DNA of 8,097 bases from Candidatus Azambacteria bacterium (GTDB taxonomy: Bacteria > Patescibacteriota > Minisyncoccia > GWC2-36-17 > M10-OD1-4), in contig JACQDS010000074.1 of NCBI GenBank assembly GCA_016200995.1, positions 1 through 8,097 on the forward strand, written 5' to 3'. This document shows positions 5,994 to 8,097 of this stretch, in pieces. The notes under the pieces were generated by a model, which searched no databases, was not told where the DNA came from, and was given only the letters and a program-made list of their open reading frames with translations. The position numbers and the translations under genes are program-made. Numbering within the stretch: position 1 is the first letter of the stretch; each line of letters opens with the position of its first letter.

Positions 5994-6173
5994 TTAATTT
6001 TCTTTGTTTTCAACAGAATCTTTTATGGCATATTTGATGATATCAAGATTACAGCTTTTATGCTCTTTGCACCAAGCTTGGCATTTTTCAGCGATTTCTT
6101 TTTTCGCATACTTAAAACCGCATTCTTCGCATTGATATAATATTTTATCTTTATTTTTAATTACTTGAACCAT
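5994..6173 (-). CDS. 59-aa Cys-rich, zinc-ribbon-like small protein
   Basis: Reading the - strand from ATG at 6173 gives MVQVIKNKDKILYQCEECGF, then KYAKKEIAEKCQAWCKEHKS, then CNLDIIKYAIKDSVENKEN and TAA. The Cys are CxxC (C15, C18), CxxxC (C31, C35) and C41, with H38 nearby, enough ligands for one metal site. I recall similar short proteins (YxCEECG...AEKCxAWCKEHKSCN) from CPR and other uncultured genomes, without a known function. The phosphatase gene follows after 11 bases. The predicted transcript start is only about three bases before the ATG, so the mRNA is essentially leaderless. Confidence 0.85.
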   Translation of the reverse strand: MVQVIKNKDKILYQCEECGFKYAKKEIAEKCQAWCKEHKSCNLDIIKYAIKDSVENKEN

Positions 6174-6182
6174 GATTTTATT

Positions 6183-6191
6183 ATTATATCA
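6183..6191 (-). promoter_or_regulatory. Extended -10 promoter of the Cys-rich/phosphatase operon
   Basis: The - strand TGATATAAT (6191-6183) is an extended -10 with a perfect hexamer, the same nine bases as in the 85-aa gene promoter. I see no good -35 at 16-18 bases, which extended -10 promoters tolerate. The expected start is near 6176, against an ATG at 6173. Confidence 0.65.
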
Positions 6192-6216
6192 AATTTCATG
6201 CCAAAACAAAACTCTC

Positions 6217-6237
6217 TAATCTGCCGTTAATCTGCCG
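6217..6237 (+). repeat. Tandem TAATCTGCCG pair
   Basis: The word TAATCTGCCG occurs at 6217-6226 and 6228-6237, a period of 11 bases, just upstream of the Cys-rich gene promoter. The second copy runs into the 21-base repeat at 6232. Confidence 0.6.
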
Positions 6238-6252
6238 AGCCCCGACCTCCGA
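6232..6252 (+). repeat. 21-base repeat, copy 2
   Basis: The + strand word begins CTGCCGAGCCCCGACCTCCG and matches 18 of 21 positions of the - strand copy at 5527-5507. The two copies point toward each other's opposite strand and bracket the two-gene operon at about 746 bases outer distance. Confidence 0.65.
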
Positions 6253-6268
6253 GCAATACATAAGTGTT

Positions 6269-7432
6269 TTACCTTTTGAAGAGGTCCAGATATTCGTGCA
6301 GGACGAAAATCCGGTTGCGAGAAAAACCGGTTATTTCTTTAAGAATGCCGATGCGTTCCATCTCGCCGACAAGAGTATTGGTTGCTGTGTTCGAGGTATT
6401 CAGATATTTAGAGGCATTAGAAACCTTAAATGCAGGCATGGAAAATGACTGCAATAAAAGCTTATGTGCTAGCTTTGATCGGCGGCCAAGTTCCATGATC
6501 TGCTTCTCATAGCGAGCGCGCAAATCGATAATCTTCTCGAATGTATCCTTGCCCTTTTTAGCTGTCTCAATGACTGCCGAAAGGAAAAAGACAACCCATT
6601 GATCCAAGTCGTTTCGCTCGCGCACAAAAGTAAGAGCGTCATAATACGCTCCTTTGTTTCTTTCAAAGAAGTCCGTGAGGTAGAGCGTTGGTTTTCGTAG
6701 AATTCCGAGTTCAATAAGATGAAGTCCGATGAGCATACGGCCGATTCTTCCATTGCCGTCATTGAATGGGTGGATGGTCTCAAACTGATAATGCGAAACG
6801 GCCATCTTAATCAGATGAGGCATATTCAATCCTTTGTTATGCCAAAAAAACTCAAGGTCTTTTAAGGCCTCTGGCATGTCTTCTGGATGTGGCGGAATGA
6901 AAGCGGCCGTCTGGATGCTCGTGCCACCAATCCAATTTTGCCCGGTGCGAACTTCTCCCGGTTGCTTGTGTTCACCACGTACGCCAGACAATAAAATTCT
7001 GTGGGCTTCTTGCAGAAGCCTCATTGAGATCGGGAGCTCATTTAATCGAGCAATGCTTGTATTCATTGCTTTGATATAATTTTGCACCTCGGTCCAATCG
7101 TCTCTTTTTTCCGGGGAGATTTCTTCTTCCGGCAGGACAGCTTCGTCCATGCCAGTGCGAGTCCCTTCAATGCGACTTGATTTGACCGCTTCATTGCGCA
7201 CGTGCATTTGAATGAAAAAATCTACATCCGGCACAAGGATGGAGTAGGCATTCAATTCACCGACAAGTCTGATCGCTTCTTCCAAGAGAACAGGAATTCT
7301 TTTGTCCTGCCATTCGTAGGGATGATTGACCGGGGACGGCAAAAAACTCTGGTATTCATAATCTTTACCCCAGAAGTGCTTCTTATGGGTACCTGCCATA
7401 AATTTGCTATTTTGCTGGGCTCTGTTTGTCAT
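6269..7432 (-). CDS. Fic-family AMP-transferase with N-terminal inhibitory helix and winged-helix C terminus
   Basis: The protein has 387 aa. The Fic signature [12 protein letters not shown] (H221-R232) is fully canonical: catalytic His, phosphate-binding DGNGR, second Arg. An N-terminal Fic_N-type region (about 25-120) contains SSRIEG (S85-G90), the S/TxxxE(G/N) inhibitory motif with E89, placing it in the self-inhibited class II group. The substrate-aligning flap region [18 protein letters not shown] (about 170-186) is present. Residues about 317-385 look like a winged helix-turn-helix, as in many stand-alone Fic proteins. The expected activity is AMP transfer from ATP to a protein hydroxyl; the target is unknown. 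No antitoxin gene adjoins it. Two 60-base samples of the gene are 47-48% GC, against 33-35% in samples of the phosphatase and part of the regulator gene, hinting at later acquisition. I see no SD; the ATG at 7432 is used, although M12 is possible. Confidence 0.92.
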   Translation of the reverse strand: MTNRAQQNSKFMAGTHKKHFWGKDYEYQSFLPSPVNHPYEWQDKRIPVLLEEAIRLVGELNAYSILVPDVDFFIQMHVRNEAVKSSRIEGTRTGMDEAVLPEEEISPEKRDDWTEVQNYIKAMNTSIARLNELPISMRLLQEAHRILLSGVRGEHKQPGEVRTGQNWIGGTSIQTAAFIPPHPEDMPEALKDLEFFWHNKGLNMPHLIKMAVSHYQFETIHPFNDGNGRIGRMLIGLHLIELGILRKPTLYLTDFFERNKGAYYDALTFVRERNDLDQWVVFFLSAVIETAKKGKDTFEKIIDLRARYEKQIMELGRRSKLAHKLLLQSFSMPAFKVSNASKYLNTSNTATNTLVGEMERIGILKEITGFSRNRIFVLHEYLDLFKR

Positions 7433-7462
7433 AGTTTTATCTAAATTGAAATATGTATTTCT

Positions 7463-7491
7463 ATATTACCAGATATCAAGAAAAAGTGCAA
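7463..7491 (-). promoter_or_regulatory. Possible promoter of the fic gene
   Basis: On the - strand TAATAT (7468-7463) is preceded by TGG (extended -10 form). TTGCAC (7491-7486) lies 17 bases upstream. The hexamers match consensus only moderately (four and three of six), so this is a candidate. Confidence 0.4.
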
Positions 7492-7600
7492 TAAAAATAT
7501 GTGTATTACGACTTGGCACAAAAATGCGGTGCAATTGACCCATTTTTATGTTATGGGAAAGAAAATAGACTAAAATAAAATATTCGAACATCTAAATAAG

Positions 7601-7660
7601 CCCGTGGATAAAGGAAAAACACCAGCTTTCGCTGATGTTAATCCTATCTGGCTCCACGGG
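7601..7660 (-). terminator. Nested GNRA-capped hairpin with T-run after the GIY-YIG gene
   Basis: On the - strand, ACATCAGC (7638-7631), loop GAAA, GCTGGTGT (7626-7619) forms eight pairs with one U-G wobble. It is followed by Ts (7618-7615), a terminator shape. It is nested in AGGA/TCCT (7645-7642 with 7615-7612) and in CCCGTGGA/TCCACGGG (7660-7653 with 7608-7601). On the + strand the wobble becomes a C-A mismatch and the tetraloop is not GNRA, so the functional RNA is probably the - strand. Confidence 0.65.
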
Positions 7661-7669
7661 TAGGATGGA

Positions 7670-7682
7670 TTCGACAGGCTCA
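7670..7682 (+). repeat. 13-base REP-like repeat TTCGACAGGCTCA, copy A
   Basis: This matches the inverted copy at 8022-8034 at 12 of 13 positions and lies between the nested hairpin and the end of the GIY-YIG gene. Confidence 0.7.
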
Positions 7683-7704
7683 CCATTTTAACCTACACGA
7701 AAAA

Positions 7705-7990
7705 CTATTCGACATGCTTAGAACTTTTGCTTAACTTTATTAGTGATTCTTTATCCTCTGCTATTAGAGCTTTCTTCTTTGCAACAGACCATTTTTTGAT
7801 CTGTTTTTCTCTTTTTTCGGCATCTATTCTTTTTGTGTATTCTTCTTTGTAAATCAACTCCACATCAAAAAACTTCTTTGTAAAAAAAAGATTCTTTGTT
7901 TTTATGTTGTTTTAATCTTCTTGCAAGATTATCAGTTATTCCAACATAAAAAGTTTTTTGATTGCAAAGAAGAATATATAAATACCACAT
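7705..7990 (-). pseudogene. GIY-YIG (UPF0213-type) endonuclease, frameshifted
   Basis: From ATG at 7990 the - strand reads MWYLYILLCNQKTFYVGITD and NLARRLKQHKNKESFF, the classic small GIY-YIG start (here YLY...YVG) with the helix Arg residues. It then runs into TGA after six more codons. Dropping one base of the T8 run (A7882-7889 on +) restores the expected continuation: TKKFFDVELIYKEEYTKRID, AEKREKQIKKWSVAKKKALI, ending SKSSKHVE and TAG at 7707-7705. The repaired protein is 94 aa, normal for the family. The single-base change in a homopolymer may be a real mutation, transcriptional slippage or an assembly error. The intact downstream frame, with all family landmarks, argues that any damage is recent. 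The 3' end overlaps a degenerate repeat copy. Confidence 0.85.
7708..7720 (+). repeat. Degenerate copy B of the 13-base repeat, inside the GIY-YIG 3' end
   Basis: TTCGACATGCTTA matches copy A at 11 of 13 positions. On the - strand it encodes the final SKHVE residues of the repaired GIY-YIG protein. Confidence 0.5.
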
Positions 7991-8021
7991 GATACAACAC
8001 AAGCCCAGAACGCAAAAGTCC

Positions 8022-8034
8022 TGAGCTTGTCGAA
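8022..8034 (-). repeat. 13-base REP-like repeat TTCGACAAGCTCA, copy C (inverted)
   Basis: On the - strand this is TTCGACAAGCTCA, within the word CCTTCGACAAGCTCAGG, a sequence I have seen as a dispersed intergenic repeat in several bacterial groups. It lies about 30 bases upstream of the GIY-YIG start, in inverted orientation to copies A and B. Confidence 0.7.
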
Positions 8035-8065
8035 GGGCTCTGTATTCTTAAGATAGTTCGAACGC

Positions 8066-8093
8066 ATTTCGCCGCCTGCGGCGGCGAGGAAAT
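8066..8093. repeat. GC-rich palindrome, REP-like
   Basis: ATTTC and GCCGCC (8066-8076), loop TGC, then GGCGGC (8080-8085), a three-base bulge GAG, and GAAAT (8089-8093): an 11-bp stem with one bulge. The core is much richer in GC than its surroundings. There is no T-run, so it is not a standard terminator. Confidence 0.65.
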
Positions 8094-8097
8094 CCCC

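Noticed and set aside
6834..7444. + strand open frames opposite the fic gene
   Set aside because: They are short, lack recognisable domains or starts, and lie wholly opposite a gene with a complete Fic signature.
7501..7560. Small inverted repeats (CCCAT/ATGGG and GCAC/GTGC) upstream of fic
   Set aside because: Stems of four to five pairs in AT-rich DNA are expected by chance, and nothing else supports an operator.
7601..7660. Integron attC site or IS200/IS605 end hairpin
   Set aside because: There is no GTTRRRY core site, integrase or TnpA gene, and the T-run and U-G wobble fit an RNA terminator better.

Overview
The window looks like a piece of a small AT-rich bacterial genome, most plausibly a Candidatus Patescibacteria (CPR) lineage such as Parcubacteria. 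This is inference. The basis is lysine-rich proteins, tight packing, almost no Shine-Dalgarno (SD) sequences, a short Gmad2-domain protein, a UPF0213-type GIY-YIG gene, a tiny Cys-rich protein of a type I associate with CPR genomes, and intergenic REP-like palindromes. There are no rRNA genes, tRNA genes, CRISPR arrays or insertion sequences. TGA is used as a stop, which argues against the SR1/Gracilibacteria code.

Layout. Only the first gene is on the + strand: the C-terminal part of an MgtA-type P-type ATPase (2-835), which meets the following genes tail to tail. Everything after it is on the - strand. Reading along the window: a membrane-anchored Gmad2 protein (837-1298) and a 71-aa protein (1306-1521) in a pair; an intrinsic terminator; an unknown 85-aa gene with the best promoter and the only strong SD (1596-1853); an unknown membrane-anchored, Cys-containing protein (1934-2419); and a 913-aa orphan response regulator (2448-5189). 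The regulator consists of one CheY-like receiver followed by about 760 residues of 11-residue (hendecad) coiled-coil repeats. Next comes a structured 340-base intergenic region, then a dual-specificity-type phosphatase (5530-5982) co-transcribed with a 59-aa Cys-rich protein (5994-6173). That pair is flanked by inverted copies of a 21-base repeat. A Fic-family AMPylase (6269-7432) follows. Last are a nested GNRA-capped hairpin (7601-7660) and a GIY-YIG gene broken by a +1 frameshift in an A8 run (7705-7990), which sits between inverted copies of a 13-base repeat. A GC-rich hairpin closes the window.

Functional picture. The window mixes ion transport, signalling (receiver scaffold, phosphatase, Fic) and envelope-anchored small proteins. 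The strongest candidates for something undescribed are the receiver fused to a giant hendecad coiled coil with no output domain, and the recurrent arrangement of small genes between inverted REP-like repeats, one of which carries a GIY-YIG nuclease. The near-leaderless phosphatase operon and the substituted general-acid position of its phosphatase are also notable.
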